A DNA stretch of 64,000 nt from Bipolaris cookei (GCA_002286855.1 NRSV01000097.1:1-64000), one strand, 5' to 3'. Shown: positions 20,248 through 32,760, counted from the first letter of the stretch. Numbers and translations: made by a program. Notes: generated by a model not told the origin, from the letters alone.

Positions 20248-23200
20248 TTATTCCCAGGTCAGCGTCCAGCTATCCTGCCAAGCTCCGGAACTTGTCAACT
20301 CATTGAGTCCCGTCAGCTTCAAAACGCTAGCGGTCTTGTTGTAATCAACATTGCTAGCGTCTATAGCCTTACCATTCAGCTTGACGTGTTGGACCGCCGG
20401 AGCTCCCAACACTGTCACGTTGGCGAGTGCGCTAGTGTCCTTGAACTCGCCTTGAACGTCAACCTCCAACTTTCCGCTCGTAGCAGCAAACGTAACATCC
20501 AGGCACGACTCTGGCTCGATAGACTCGCCATCGTCAACGTATAGGTGACCAGATGCGGCGCCTTCGCTAGAGAGTGCGACAATGAGGCCCCAGGGGTTCT
20601 GGCGGGACTCGGTAGTCGTGTATCCAGGCTCTTGAATAGGTAGGACCGAACCCCCGCGAATGTATACAGGGATGTGACCCAAAGGTGCTGAGATAGTCGT
20701 GTTTATACCAGCCTCAGCCTGGATACGCTCGCCAGAATACCAGTCAAACCATGTCTCGCCGTCAACAATACCAGGAAATACTCCCTTAACAGTATCGACT
20801 TGAGGCTCGAGGACAGGTGTGACTAGAATGTTTGACCCAAGCAAGAACTGTGTATCCACACCAGCGAGTTGGGGCTCGTTGGGGAATTCCCATGCCAGCG
20901 CCCGCATCACAGTTGACCCAGTCTTGTGAGCGTCATTGAATAGTGTGTACATGTACGGCAACAGAGAGTAGCGGATGTGCATTGCGGTCCTTGAAGCAGA
21001 AGCCACAGCCTCCCACCGGTAGGGCTCTTGGGGAATGGCGGAGAGTACGTTGTGGTTGCGGTAAAAGGGGAAAAAGGCCGAAAGCTGCATCCATCGAGAG
21101 CAAAGTTCCATGTCAGTGTTTCCGTTGAATCCGCAGGTATCGACACCAAACATTGGGATACCAAACAGTGAAAAGGAAAGTGCTTGTGGAATCGAGAAGA
21201 ACATGTAGGCCCATCTAGAGGCGTTGTCGCCGCCCCAATGACCAGCCCACTTGCCGCTGCCAGCAAATGTGGAACGTCCAATAATAAAGGGCCGTTTCCC
21301 AGGGAATACCGAAAGGAGGCCTTGATAAGTAGCATTGATGATCTGGTGACCGAAGAGGTTGTGGACATCGTATTCTTCCACGCCATTCGCGTGGGTTGCA
21401 TTGGGGCTGACAGCATGAACAGCAAGATCAGCGCCGTCTTGTACGTGGTTGATGACATAAGGAGGGTAGTTGACATTTCGCTCCCCAGCGGTAGGGGTCG
21501 AGCGGAAGTAACTAGTCGAAGTAGAAGTCATGTCGTCGGTCGCCGTCGCCGTCGCCGTCGCCGTCGCAGTTGCCTTCCTGGACGCTTGGAGGGAAGCTGC
21601 TGCAGAAGCGGACGCCGCCTCGGTACCATTTGTGATGTTGAAGCCCTCCGGGTAATCATAGATGATGTTGTTCACCTCACCAGGAAGCGAGAAGGGCGGA
21701 TGAACCGGGTTCAGGGTGACGTTGCCAGTACCGCAGGATCCGACGCAGAAAGAAGAGACTTCAGTCATGTCAACCCAGAAACCGCTATATGGCACCTCTT
21801 TGTACCACTCGACCATCTCCTTTACCCACCACGATACACCGTTGGGCGACAACCAATCAGGGAAAACGGTATACCCAGGCCAAACAGCACCGATATATTG
21901 GCTGCTGTCTGGGTTGGACAGAAATACGCCAGATTCGTTGCCGCGCGTATATGTATCATATGCATCGCTTGCATTTTGCGGGTTTGGAATGTAAATAGCT
22001 GCATCAACAATTGGTACGAAATGTTGGTTGTTTCCATGCAGCCATCCAAAGAAGTCGGCCACTTCAGAGGGAGGGAAAGTGACAGGATCCAGCGTAAAGT
22101 CACGGTACTGATCCATGTAGTCAATGTCGAGCCAGATGGTTTCTGCATAAGGATTAGCAAATTTGCAACAACAATAATCAAAGATACGTTAGAAGTGGAC
22201 TTACCCATTGGGATGTTGAAAGCTCTCATAGTCTCAACAATTTCTCTAGTCTCAGTCCAATTGCGGTAACCCCAACGGCATTGATGAAAGCCAAACGTCC
22301 AGTATTGCTGCATTGCTGGCAGACCGATAGCTGACTTTTGATACTCTTTAGTGACATCCGGCTGCGAAGGTCCATCGAAGAAGTATAGATCAATAGCACC
22401 TCCCAAGGTCCTCCAAGTTAGGCGATCAGGTTTCAGCACTACGTCCATACCATGGGTGTTACGGTAATAAACGCCGTGAGAACGCGACTCGTAAGGCGAA
22501 CCATTTGTTTTGGGATCTTTCTTCTTGCCGATCTCGGACTGGATCAAGGGCTTGGTGCTACGGTTTTCGCCCTTCTCAAAGTACCGGGTCTCTAGGTAAA
22601 AAGGATGGCTACCGTACAGGTTGCGGTCGATAGGATCACCTACGTCAACAGCGTAGATGGTCGCAGTGAAGTTGTTGTTGAGACGAAGACCGTGAATCCG
22701 TTCACCCAGGCCGTAGAGGTTGTAATCTTCTGGCAGGCTGTTTACAAACTCGATAAATTGATTTTCATAAATGAGGTGGGTGCCTTGGGTTGTGAAGATG
22801 ACGTCTCCGGTCGAGGAACGCTCGACATTGAACCAAAAGGATGGCTCATTGCCCCCTGCATGCTTGTTAGCTAATTTTCTTTGCCATTACCAATACAGTA
22901 TTGATGAGACCAGTGTTGCCAAAATAGTGGGACAAATTCCAGGTAACTCACAGTTAAACTTGAGGTCGGTCAGCTTGGATGATTCCTCGATCTGAGGACG
23001 CGGAATGAGATCTTCGGGAACAATCCAGTGCGAGTGGTTACTTGCACCAAGGTACTTTGGTATGATGTTGACTGACAGCCTTCCCTGGGCCTGGTACTCG
23101 ACTTTCAAGTCTAGCTCATGGATATCGGTGCCGTAAACATTGCATGGCTTTCCAGCCAAGGTCAATGTGGCGGCTAGACCATGATGACTCTGCTGAAAGT

Positions 23201-23447
23201 TTGATGCCGTGTAACCAGGGCAAACATCTTGCGCATCCACGGCTTGTGAATCATATATGTTGGGAATCTGTTGAACGCCCTTGTCCGCAGATGGGGGGAT
23301 GGTAAAGACGGGGTTAAAGTAGGTGGGTGTGCCAGCAAGCGTAGTGCTCCAGCCACCATTCGAAGAAGTGGTGGGTGTTTGGCCAGCTGTGAGTGCGAGA
23401 AGAGAGGACAGCACGGTAGAAGCTTGGGCGAAACTTGTGTGCGTCAT
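20248..23447 (-). CDS. Secreted alpha-glucosidase, glycoside hydrolase family 31
   Basis: Exons 23447-22952, 22855-22205 and 22142-20248; introns 22856-22951 (96 bp) and 22143-22204 (62 bp), both phase 1; 1013 aa. ATG 23447 was chosen because it gives a signal peptide (MTHTSFAQASTVLSSLLALT); the frame is open upstream but without such a leader. The GH31 landmarks are in order: YGLGERIHG, the FGFHQCRWGYRNWTE substrate-site block, TIWLDIDYMD, the nucleophile Asp in GFWVDMTEVSSFC, and the acid/base Asp in GHWGGDNASRW. It releases glucose from the non-reducing ends of maltose and starch oligosaccharides outside the cell. Between the nucleophile and acid/base blocks sits an Ala-Ser-Thr-rich insert with an Ala-Thr dipeptide run, encoded by a hexanucleotide repeat (21541-21567). 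Otherwise length and motifs are normal. Confidence 0.94.
21541..21567 (-). repeat. In-frame hexanucleotide repeat (GACGGC) coding for Ala-Thr
   Basis: About 4.5 units inside the alpha-glucosidase coding sequence. It encodes part of an Ala-Thr dipeptide run in a surface insert. Copy-number change would add or remove whole dipeptides without shifting frame. Confidence 0.9.
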
Positions 23448-24818
23448 GATGGCGGTGCTAAACCGGCCAAGAGCTGCCTGAAGATTCTCAATGTCCCATG
23501 GCGGCCATGTCGTTCCTTTATAGTCATCGCTGCTTGGGTCGTGAAGGATCTGCTGAGCCATACGAGCTAATATGTATCAATTGAGCATAGAGCAATTCTC
23601 TACAATGAGACAGTCTTGAGTAACGATGAGCAACATGGGAATGCAAGCCGGATGCAAGCGCATGGGGCTTGCATAAGCGAGGCGCGTGCGGGGAAACATG
23701 GAGTGCCGCCCCGACATTGAACGAATGGGATTCCACCGAGGCGTGGTTTGTTCGCGGAGACAGCACAAGTGCGGAGATGTCGAAATATCTCTGTGAGTGT
23801 AACATGACGCAACCCCTATGATCTTGAGAAGCTTGCAGCGGGTGGCTGGGCGCGAAAAAGCGACCTCGCAGGCTCGTTGGTGAATATGCGCAGCACCTGC
23901 TCGATATGGCATACATAATTGACAGCCCAGGACGCCACTCAAATATGTACATACATAATGTATATGTGGAGGCGCAGGGACATGGATGATAGAGTGCTGT
24001 GCATTTGTGTTCCTTTGAAAGCGTCTCTAAAGATTTAGAATGCTTTGCTCACTGACCGATCGATTGCAAGTAAATCTTGTCCCGATGCCGAGGACTCACG
24101 TGACGTGCTCAAGTAGGATTCTAATGCAAACGGCATTTTGCAACTCGCCCACCATTGTATCTTTTTAGAATACTAGTCTGTGGAGCTTTCGTGACAATTA
24201 TCGGTCCAGCCATCGATCCCGTTGCATCGCACCACTATGGCAGCCTACCATTCTGTAGTCGGACTCCCCAATACTGTGGGGTATCGTATCGCTTCCCCAC
24301 ATCGGGCCTCCGAGTGTCCCGAGTGCAAAGCTTAGAGAGCTTGTCACACAGCACGTCGTCGAGAAAGTCTTTCACCAAAAAGAGTGTATTTATGGTACTG
24401 AAAAATGATTTGTTTATTCATTTTGGTTATTATGATTACACAAGTGTGCGTGGGCACAGATTATTGAATGCTCTACAACAGGGGGTGTGCTTTGCGTATG
24501 TATGATCCCTGGCCTGAACGCGCCTGGAGCACAAGTTATGCTTTTCAGCGTCCTTGAGACCCGCTACCTTCCCGCGCCGCAACACTCTTCCGTGCTCTTG
24601 TTGGTCCAAAGTCGGACATAAGCGCGTGCGGAATTGCGCTACGTTAGACACGCTCAGGAGAGTACCGTTTCCGCTCTCAAGGTAGCTGGTCAATGTCGCG
24701 GTGGTGGGGTAATGGCCAAGGTTCATCAACCAACAAGGCCGGCCAAGGTCTTTTTACGGACCGCGAAGGATAAAGGGACAGGACCCAGCGTGTGTGTGCG
24801 CTCGGTACATTCGCTAGT
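23448..24818. other. Intergenic, no supported gene
   Basis: Promoter side of the alpha-glucosidase gene and 3' flank of the membrane-protein gene. Several overlapping frames of 60-140 codons on both strands (23524-23952, 24155-24505, 24436-24837) show no domain, signal peptide or splice context. Confidence 0.5.
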
Positions 24819-26483
24819 TCAGGCTAAAGGTGAATAGCTCGTTAGTCTGCTACCTTCGTTCCCTCGGCGGAAAGTCAAATATCGGGTAAGGCCGCCCTCG
24901 TCGGCAAGGTAAAGTCCCTCAGCAGGGAGCCAGCTTCTGGATTCACGTGTCTTATTACTCGCAGTACTGACCGCCGAAGTTCGTGATGAGCTTTTTGTTT
25001 GTGCCTTTTGTTTTTGTACATGTTGTTGTGATTGTGATGATTGCCGGGGCGGCGGGGTATAAACAGTTGGTGATAAGCGAAAGTTGGGGCTCGTGGGACT
25101 CAACATGGCCGCCGAGCTTGGATGTAAATGCGTTCCTGATGCAACAGAAGATGCCCCAGGCGAAGAAGGTTCTGGTAATACACCTAGGTCCATGTTTCTG
25201 GCCGTGTTCTGGGGGAAAAGTGAAAGCGTCTTAGGAAACTTGCCCTGTGTTGGTGTTCGTGCACCATTTCCATTTGACGGCTCTTCTATGATATCCTGGT
25301 ACCAGTCGTATGAACGGAAGCTAAAGCTTGGACTTGGGGGTGGAAGATCCGGCAAGGAGAGTTGGCGCGCTTTGCTGTCCAAGCTCGCAAACGTCTCGAC
25401 GACAGGACTTAATGGCTCTAGGCCACCGTTTGGACCCCCATCGTTAGATGGGACAGTCTCACTCTGCTGTTCCTTCTTCGGATACTGCCCGAGTTCATAC
25501 TCGGAGCTTTGAAATCCAGGAGCAGGTGCTCTCGAAACCGCAATGGGCGGAGGGGTATTGGCGATAGACGGAACATATTCTTCGAACTTGTACTGTGGTG
25601 CGCGATCACGTGGCGGTGCACCGCCACGTGGGGTATCGTTACCCCGCATCGGGCTCACAGCTTGCATCATGTCTTCGTCCATGATCATGCTCTTGTTGAT
25701 ACTGACATTGAGTGCATAGATCTTGGTCTCCTTTGGTATGGGTGGAAGCGGAAGTTGGGGAAGGGGAAGGAGCGGTAGTGCTTTTCTGTCCACTGACCCA
25801 TGTCTGCTGCTGGCAACCTCCTTGATCTCCTGAGGCGCTACGACCCTGGCGAAAAGTCCCGGATTCATAGCATTCTGAGAGTTGAAGGCTGGGTAGTGGG
25901 GACTATTCGGCATTGATGCCACCAAGGTCTTTTGATCTGTCGCATCAGAAGTGGTTCTGCTACGAGAGTGAATGGGCGCTTCAATTGATTGGTTGCGGGG
26001 CCTTCGTCCCCGACATTTCAATATCCAGACAGCGATTCCTGTTAACAACATCAAAAGGGCAACAAGTCCTGTTCCCATTCCAATAGCGGATCCAGTGGTT
26101 AGCCGCGAGGTGGAATCAGCTCCTCCAAATGGAGCCGCACTGTCCATGGTGACACATCTCTCGTTGAAGCATATCCTGTCGTTTGCACAATCACCGTTCG
26201 TAGAACATGTTGCGATGGCTGGGGCGTTGGTGTAGGGAGAACTAGATTGAAGTGAAGCTTCTGTAGTGCTGGGACTTCGGTCATCCGTTTCAAGTTGACT
26301 GGTGGCGAATTCGGATGCCAGGTTGCTTTGTGGTGTGCTTGTGCTTGTTGGAAATGAGGACGTTGTAGGTGTGGTGGGTGTGGATGGTGTTGAATTGGTG
26401 CTAGATGTAGCAATTCTTCTTCGCGTTGAAGTGGGTGTAGTAGTCGATTGTCGTGTTCGACTGGTAACGAGTGTGGTAGACAT
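24819..26483 (-). CDS. Single-pass membrane protein with Ser/Thr-rich N-terminal region
   Basis: 554 aa from the first in-frame ATG (26483), no intron needed. Residues 1-90 are almost all Ser/Thr/Pro, a pattern that is usually O-mannosylated outside the cell. A compact Cys module follows (CSTNGDCANDRICFNERC, about residues 93-110). One transmembrane helix (GMGTGLVALLMLLTGIAVWI, about 135-155) is followed by basic CRGRRPRN, placing the long Pro/Ser-rich C-terminus in the cytoplasm. That layout recalls fungal cell-wall sensors, but the Cys module is not a WSC domain and I do not recognise the family. No signal peptide follows ATG 26483. The frame just upstream, before a TAG, encodes a hydrophobic stretch (VYPFLFPPLIV) but has no ATG, so a leader exon may be missing. 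Confidence 0.68.
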   Translation of the reverse strand: MSTTLVTSRTRQSTTTPTSTRRRIATSSTNSTPSTPTTPTTSSFPTSTSTPQSNLASEFATSQLETDDRSPSTTEASLQSSSPYTNAPAIATCSTNGDCANDRICFNERCVTMDSAAPFGGADSTSRLTTGSAIGMGTGLVALLMLLTGIAVWILKCRGRRPRNQSIEAPIHSRSRTTSDATDQKTLVASMPNSPHYPAFNSQNAMNPGLFARVVAPQEIKEVASSRHGSVDRKALPLLPLPQLPLPPIPKETKIYALNVSINKSMIMDEDMMQAVSPMRGNDTPRGGAPPRDRAPQYKFEEYVPSIANTPPPIAVSRAPAPGFQSSEYELGQYPKKEQQSETVPSNDGGPNGGLEPLSPVVETFASLDSKARQLSLPDLPPPSPSFSFRSYDWYQDIIEEPSNGNGARTPTQGKFPKTLSLFPQNTARNMDLGVLPEPSSPGASSVASGTHLHPSSAAMLSPTSPNFRLSPTVYTPPPRQSSQSQQHVQKQKAQTKSSSRTSAVSTASNKTRESRSWLPAEGLYLADEGGLTRYLTFRRGNEGSRLTSYSPLA

Positions 26484-28977
26484 TACAATTAAAGGAGGGA
26501 ACAAAAAAGGATATACACTGTGTAAATGAATGGGGCGCCACGCCAATACTTCCGTTAGATACGGTTGCTACGAAAGCGTCTTTATGTCAAGAACACCGAC
26601 GTCGGAAAAGCAAGGCCATGAACGAACGTAATCTTGGACAGGATCGCTGTGCACGAAGGGACGAAGATCCTCAGTAGAAGGAGGCCTTTGCGACGCAGGC
26701 CGCTATGCAGGGCGACGCGGGTTAGTCTATATCTTGTAGGGTCGGCGAGAGAGACTAAAGTTTATTGACGATTAGCGCACGGTGCTTAGGCCCACCTCCG
26801 GTTGGTGTCTGAAGATCCCTAGTGTTTGAACCAACGTCGCACTCGTCAAACCTTCTAACCCCCAATTTTGCTTTCCCCATGACTTAGGGTAGTCAATGGC
26901 AAAGGACAGAAATCTAGGTTGTTGTTTTTTCTTGATCTTGAGAACAATGTAACCTTCCAGTTGGTTTGCTATGAGTTGTCTGATCTGTAAATGATGACAT
27001 TGTTGGCTGTTCCTCTGGCTAAACACGGCTCTATGCAACTGCCGCCACAACGCTACAGAACTTGAGTCATGGAATTGACGGCTGCCCCTCCGAATGCGGC
27101 ACCCATGTTGTTTCAGGGGGACGGAAAGGTATACGCTCATACTATTTTCTGCCTGCAAGCCACTCGACATTCTGTTTATGGCTCAGGAACGGGCGAAAAA
27201 CTGGATACCAGTTTATAACCGTCTCATCCATGATAGCGAGGCTGCATCGTTTATTGGAGATTCAGCCTTCCTAGTTGAAGAGCACTCTTAGCGTCGTTGA
27301 AAGCTCAAACTCGACTCTTCGCATCCGATGGCAGGACGTGGGCAAGGTGCAGGTGGATCTAAGCATCTCCTTACAAAGTAACCAGCCTGCAGAGTTAAGA
27401 ATTCAAATACGCGCATTAAGCGAAACTCGCAGAAGCTTTTGCTTCGACGGCGAGAGCTACGGGTTCTCGAGGTGTGTAGTGTTGAGCTCCGTGTATGGCG
27501 CCCGGCCAGTCTGGTCGTTTCAATAGACGCACCAGTTTGCGGAGAATAGAATATGACGATTAGGTTGAAAAATAACTTCATGTCAGCGTAGACAATGTTG
27601 CATGAGTAAGCGCTGTTCCGGCCAAGTGCGGTTTTGAGGTGGGTAGTGTCAAAGGCAAGGTTACGTCTGTGCTGGTCAGTGATCACGCCTCGGAAGTTCA
27701 GAGTGTCTGTGCAATTGACGAGCTGTGGTAGTCGTGTGGTCATTGATGTGACCAGAATTTGGTTCGCTTGCCCTTTTCCCGCTGTTACTGTCCCCGAGGG
27801 ATGTGCCTCAGTAGACGAGCACGCTAGGCATAGTGTATCTACACTGGTGACGCTGGTTACGCTGGTTACGCTGGTTACGCTGGCTACGCTAGAGGCAGGA
27901 TTAATGTTATCACCGTTGGGTACTGTTACTTGCCTGTCTCTGCACGACCAAGTCTCGACGTGAATCGGCGATCAATGAGCAGAATCACAAAAGAAGCCTG
28001 AAGCACTACCTTTCATAAGTTCAAGTTTGAAGGGTAGCATTGCTTTCCAGTAGGATTCGGGGGGTGGTGGTGGGGTGGAATGATAAAAACACAGAGTGCA
28101 TTAGACCCAATAGAGAATATTGCTTTATTGTCTGAGGTGAAGGACTGATCGCAGCATAGAAAGGGTATAGCGAGTGAAGAAAAGAAACGTGTGCGGCTGA
28201 ACCTAGATGTTTAGCTGGAGTTTTTCTTTTGCACGTGGAATGCCTGAGGGTGTGATCGTGTTTCGTAAGACGACGAGGTGTTGGAAAGCAACCAGTGACC
28301 ATCGTCTCGACACCATTTTCCGTGGCATCACCGCGCTCATTTGCTCGTGGGCCTAAGAGCAAGAGCCTGAATGACAAATATAGGCAAAAAAACTGGCCTT
28401 GATTATTCAGGCTATGCGATCAGAGGCATAGCTATTGACTCTCACTGCGCTAGCCCCTTGCATATCTCCCATTTTGATGCTCCTACCTTTTTCTTTTCTC
28501 TATCCCGACACCCTGTCTTCAAGAGTTCAAAAGCCGCGGAATGCCTATTGAAGACCGGGTTAACGAGGCCTGCCAAAAAGCGATAACCGATAATACAATA
28601 AAGAGCATGATGTGGGGGAGAGATCACCCCATAGCCACCCGGCGGAGACGTGCTCTGACGCTACTGCGAGAAGCGACACCATTCAGCCATTGTCAGTTAG
28701 GTACCCGAATGTACTCTACGTAGGAGTCTCCCGCCAAATCGACAAAGCAATCTAGAGTTCTCCTGTTGCGCTTGTGAACGCGAATGAGGGTGAATGGATT
28801 CTTGAAGCGGGGTAACGAGTCCTGAAAGACCCCTGCAGCTTACTCTGGTACACCTGCTTAGCGCATCGTATTCGGTGACATCATGAATAATGAGTTCCCC
28901 GCTATTGGTCTAAATGCTCGCGACGTGCCTCCATGGACAACACTCTTACTTCCAACACGATCTAGTTATAGCCGTTG
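26484..28977. other. 2.5-kb gene-poor region
   Basis: No gene I can support. Frames at 26772-27170 (-), 27062-27291 (+), 27275-27526 (+), 27288-27743 (-), 27634-27963 (+) and 28021-28377 (-) overlap on both strands and have no recognised motif. It contains the 9-bp minisatellite at 27850-27890. The right end is the promoter of the Rieske/FAD oxidoreductase gene. Confidence 0.5.
27850..27890 (+). repeat. 9-bp minisatellite (ACGCTGGTT)n
   Basis: Three perfect units, one with a single change (ACGCTGGCT), and a partial fifth. Confidence 0.92.
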
Positions 28978-30830
28978 ATGCAGTTATTCCGGGTACTGCA
29001 GCCTCTACGAACCTCACTCAAGCTTCACTTCAACCCAACGCCCCGATTGCAAAGATCTACGTTCACGTCAACAACCGCAGCGATGGCGCAAGAGTTCAAG
29101 CTCAAGGATGTCACTTCCTTGCAGATGAAAAATGGCGAGAAGAAAGAAGCCGAAGTCGAGGGTGTTGAGGGTGGAAAGGTGCTCCTGTTGAAGGTCCAGG
29201 ATCAAGTTCATGCTACCAGTCCCAACTGCACGCACTATGGAGCTCCATTGGTTAAGGGCGTATTGACGCCCGAAGGCCGTCTGACATGCCCATGGCACGG
29301 GGGTAGGTGGCTGCCGCGGCAAATCCTATACGAGTAGAGCTAATACGAGACAGCTTGCTTCAAGGTTTCGACCGGAGACGTTGAAGATGCGCCTGCCCTC
29401 GACCCAATTGACAAGTACGAGGTAATCGAGAAGGACGGTGCCGTGTACGTCAAGACCACGGAAGAGGCACTGAAGGCAAAGCGCAGACATTTGAACATCA
29501 AGTGCTCATCGGTCAGCGACGACAAGGTGCTTGTCATTGGCGGTGGTTCTGGTACACTGGGTGCCATTGAGGGTCTTCGAGGCGGAGGCTACACTGGCAA
29601 GATTACCGTCATCTCAAAGGAAGGCTATCAGCCTATTGACCGAACCAAGCTGTCCAAGGCATTACTGGCTGATATCTCGAAACTCGCGTGGAGACAAAAA
29701 GATTTCTACAAGGACGGGTCCATTGACATTATTGAAGATGAAGCGAAGAGTGTTGACTTTTCTGGCAAGAAGGTGTCAACAAAGTCGGGAAAAGAGTACG
29801 AGTACACCAAACTTGTGTTGGCAACTGGAGGCACGCCAAGGTGGCTTCCGCTTGACGGGCTCAAGGGCGATTTAGACAACGTCTTCCTTCTCCGGACTCT
29901 GCCAGACGCGCAAAACATTCTCAAGGCCGTTGGGGACAATGGAAAGAAGATTATCGTGATTGGCAGCTCATTCATTGGTATGGAAGTTGGCAATTGCCTG
30001 GCGGGAATGAAGAACGATGTTACCATTGTTGGAATGGAAGAAGGCAAGTAATGCAGACGCCTAGACTTGAGCGATATACTGACGGGACGGCAGTGCCAAT
30101 GGAGCGAGTAATGGGCAAGAAGGTGGGCGCAATCTTCCAGAGCCTGCTTGAGAAGAACGGTGTGAAGTTCAAGATGGGCGCGGGCGTGGACAAGGCGACT
30201 CCATCGACAGCGGATGCATCCAAGGTGGGGGCAGTACATCTCAAGGATGGCACAGTATTGGAGGCAGACTTAGTGATTGAGGGAGTCGGTGTTGCGCCGG
30301 CTACCGAGTACCTCAAGGGCAACTCGAGCATCACGCTTGAGAAGGACGGATCATTGAAGACGGACGAGTCATTTGCGGTCGAGGGACTGAGTGACGTGTA
30401 CGCGATTGGCGATATTGCAATGTACCCTTACCATGGACCTGGTGGTAACGGATCGCCGGTGCGCATCGAGCACTGGAACGTGGCACAGAACGCGGGTCGG
30501 TCAGTGGCCAACACAATCAACAACCCGGGAAGCAAGCCCAAGCCGTTTATTCCAGTGTTTTGGTCGGCGCTTGGTTCTCAGTTGCGGTACTGTGGTAACA
30601 CGACGGGCGGGTATGACGATGTGGTTGTGCAGGGAGAGTTGGAGAAGCCATCGTTTGTTGCCTACTACACTCGAGGGGAGACTGTTGTGGCGGTGGCATC
30701 CATGATGAAGGACCCGTACATGACGCAGGCGGCCGAACTGATGAGGAGGAACAAGATGCCAGGCAAGAGTGAATTGCAGAAGGGGGTTGATATTCTGGAG
30801 ATCAGTCTTCCAAATGAGGTGAAGATTTAG
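28978..30830 (+). CDS. Rieske-type FAD/NAD(P) oxidoreductase, AIFM3-like, probably mitochondrial
   Basis: Exons 28978-29302, 29354-30043 and 30094-30830; 583 aa. The N-terminus (MQLFRVLQPLRTSLKLHF) is basic and amphipathic, as in mitochondrial targeting peptides. A Rieske [2Fe-2S] domain follows: CTHYGAPL and CPWHG supply two Cys and two His. It is joined to a pyridine-nucleotide-disulfide reductase fold, with FAD-binding VLVIGGGSGTLGA, NAD-binding IIVIGSSFIGMEVGN, and a second FAD contact at DVYAIGDIAMYP. This order (Rieske, then reductase) is that of apoptosis-inducing factor-like 3 proteins, which probably move electrons between NAD(P)H and a partner ferredoxin or quinone; the substrate is not known. 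Intron 1 (29303-29353) is phase 1. Intron 2 (30044-30093) restores frame and family sequence only as a GC-AG intron with the ideal donor G|GCAAGT and a CTGAC branch site; using the visible GT two codons later breaks the frame. Confidence 0.9.
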
Positions 30831-32535
30831 ATAGGTTGGGGGACTAGTGTGGATGGGAGTGGGATGAATCAAGTGCTTGAGATTATAGAGAAGTGTAGTA
30901 CGTAGTGGAATCAGGTGGTCCAGGGTGTAGGATATAGTATTAAATGTGTAGCGGAAAATGAAATGACGTCGGATCACAAATCCGGGGCAAGATGTTTCAA
31001 AGAATGGGGGTAAACCCATGCATGAGAAGGAAAAAGGGCTGGGGCGGAGAGAGAGCGGAAATGAGGGGCGATGAGAAGAGGAAATGAGAAGCCGTGATGG
31101 GATTTGGGGGTAGTGACGTCGAGGGCAGCGACAGGAGCCTCGTGTTGGACCAAGCGAGTAGGCAAAGGGCGGGAAAGGTTGGGAATGGCGCAAAAGTCGA
31201 GCAACGGTGGGAGCGGGAAGGTGGGTCCTACTGTGGCTCTCACTCTGGCATGGCAAGGGCGATCGAGGCGCACCAGCAACTCATTTCCGAGGACGGGCCT
31301 AACGGGTATGGATGTAGTATGTAGGAACGCTGCATTCGCTCATTATACACGGTACATACATGGGTGAAGATAGTATTTGCAAAATATGGAAACTGATCCA
31401 GCCATGGATGGGTACACAAAGGGGAAATGCAGGGAGGCGGCGTGCACTGTGGGAAGAGTCAGTAGTGCGGGATTGGGTCGGTTTGTCCTGCATTGGGTGG
31501 ATTGCACTAGCATGCAGGGCGCTTCGTCGCTCGCTTGGGGCGTGGGCTGAGACAAGGTGACAGGCGTGTTAGTGTGGATGATTACTAGCATGTCACCGAG
31601 TTCCATCATCTGCCTGTCTGTTTGGCTGCCGGCGGTTGAAAGTAATGTCACAGCAAAGGAGGGCCAGGCAGAGAGAATCATTAGATGAGCCCCGGGGACC
31701 ACGTTCAGGGCTGAATAATGCAAGTGTCCTAGCGCACATCACCTTACTTACTGTAGTACTCTACTCTACAAACAGCATCATTAAATTGTGGTGGGTGCCT
31801 GATTCCGATGCCGGTCATGTGACTCCCGCCGCGGCTGGCTGCTTCTTGTTGTTGTTGTTGTTGTTGAAATGCATGTTTTTTGCGAGTTTGCTTTTGCGGC
31901 CCCGACTCAGATGCTTCCCCTCGGCCATGCGCACCAAAAAGAAACGAAATGGGGGCCCAACGGTCAGCAGCCAACCACGGATGCATGTGCGAGGGACCAG
32001 ATAGGCGTCGGTCAGATGAATGCAAAGAGTGAATGTGGGTGGCCGGATGAAATGGAGCGATGGGGGTTGTGTCTTGCAAGCGGCACGTCAAGACAAGCGG
32101 CATTGAGGCATGAGCATGAGCAGCAGCAGCAGCAAGAGCAGGCGCAGGAGCTGAGGGCGGAGGGCTATTAGCTATGGAGAATGGCAGCTGCGCCGAAGGG
32201 GTGGCAGTTCGCGACTAGGCCGACGATGGCGGGCGGGCGAGCGCATAACGGGCAATTTACGCGCGCCGGGGTGGGTGGATGAAACAAGCCATGGGACCCC
32301 CCGGTATTAGGCCACATCCGACCAGTTTAGCCACGAGAGGAAATACGTCGTGGGCCATGATGGCGCCAGCCCGCAACAGTAGCAGCAGACGCCGGCCCTG
32401 AGGCGCATCGAGGGCGTGGATGGCGCTTGGAGAAAGAGAAAGAGAAAGAGAGAGAGAAGGAAAAAAGTGTCTGTGTAGAGGGTAGGTTTCGTGGGTGGAT
32501 GCCATGACTATGTACTGACATATGTATAGAAGTGT

Positions 32536-32582
32536 ATGTGTACATATGTACATGTACATGTACATATATGCGTACATGTACT
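32536..32582. repeat. GTACAT-rich self-complementary patch
   Basis: Alternating GTACAT and ATGTAC units, so the region is largely its own reverse complement and could form a hairpin or cruciform. Confidence 0.75.
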
Positions 32583-32724
32583 TAATATATACATGTGATG
32601 ATATACATGTTCGGTACAGTGCAGCGCAGTGCAGTGCAGTAGAGTACATACACACACTACCATGTACAGCATGTCCATAGAGGGGATATTACTGCGCACT
32701 TAGAATAGTCATCGTCGATGCGGG

Positions 32725-32760
32725 CAGTAGCAGTAGCAGTAGCAGTAGCAGTAGCAGCAG
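32725..32760 (+). repeat. (CAGTAG)n microsatellite, about 6 units
   Basis: Five and a half perfect hexamers ending in CAGCAG. Non-coding, roughly 0.9 kb upstream of the kinase start codon. Confidence 0.93.

Noticed and set aside
21184..22269. 361-codon plus-strand frame
   Set aside because: Antisense to the alpha-glucosidase catalytic region; Arg/Val-rich with no family similarity.
27062..27743. Overlapping frames on both strands that read somewhat protein-like
   Set aside because: No motif, no splice partner, and competing frames on the opposite strand; not enough to call a gene.
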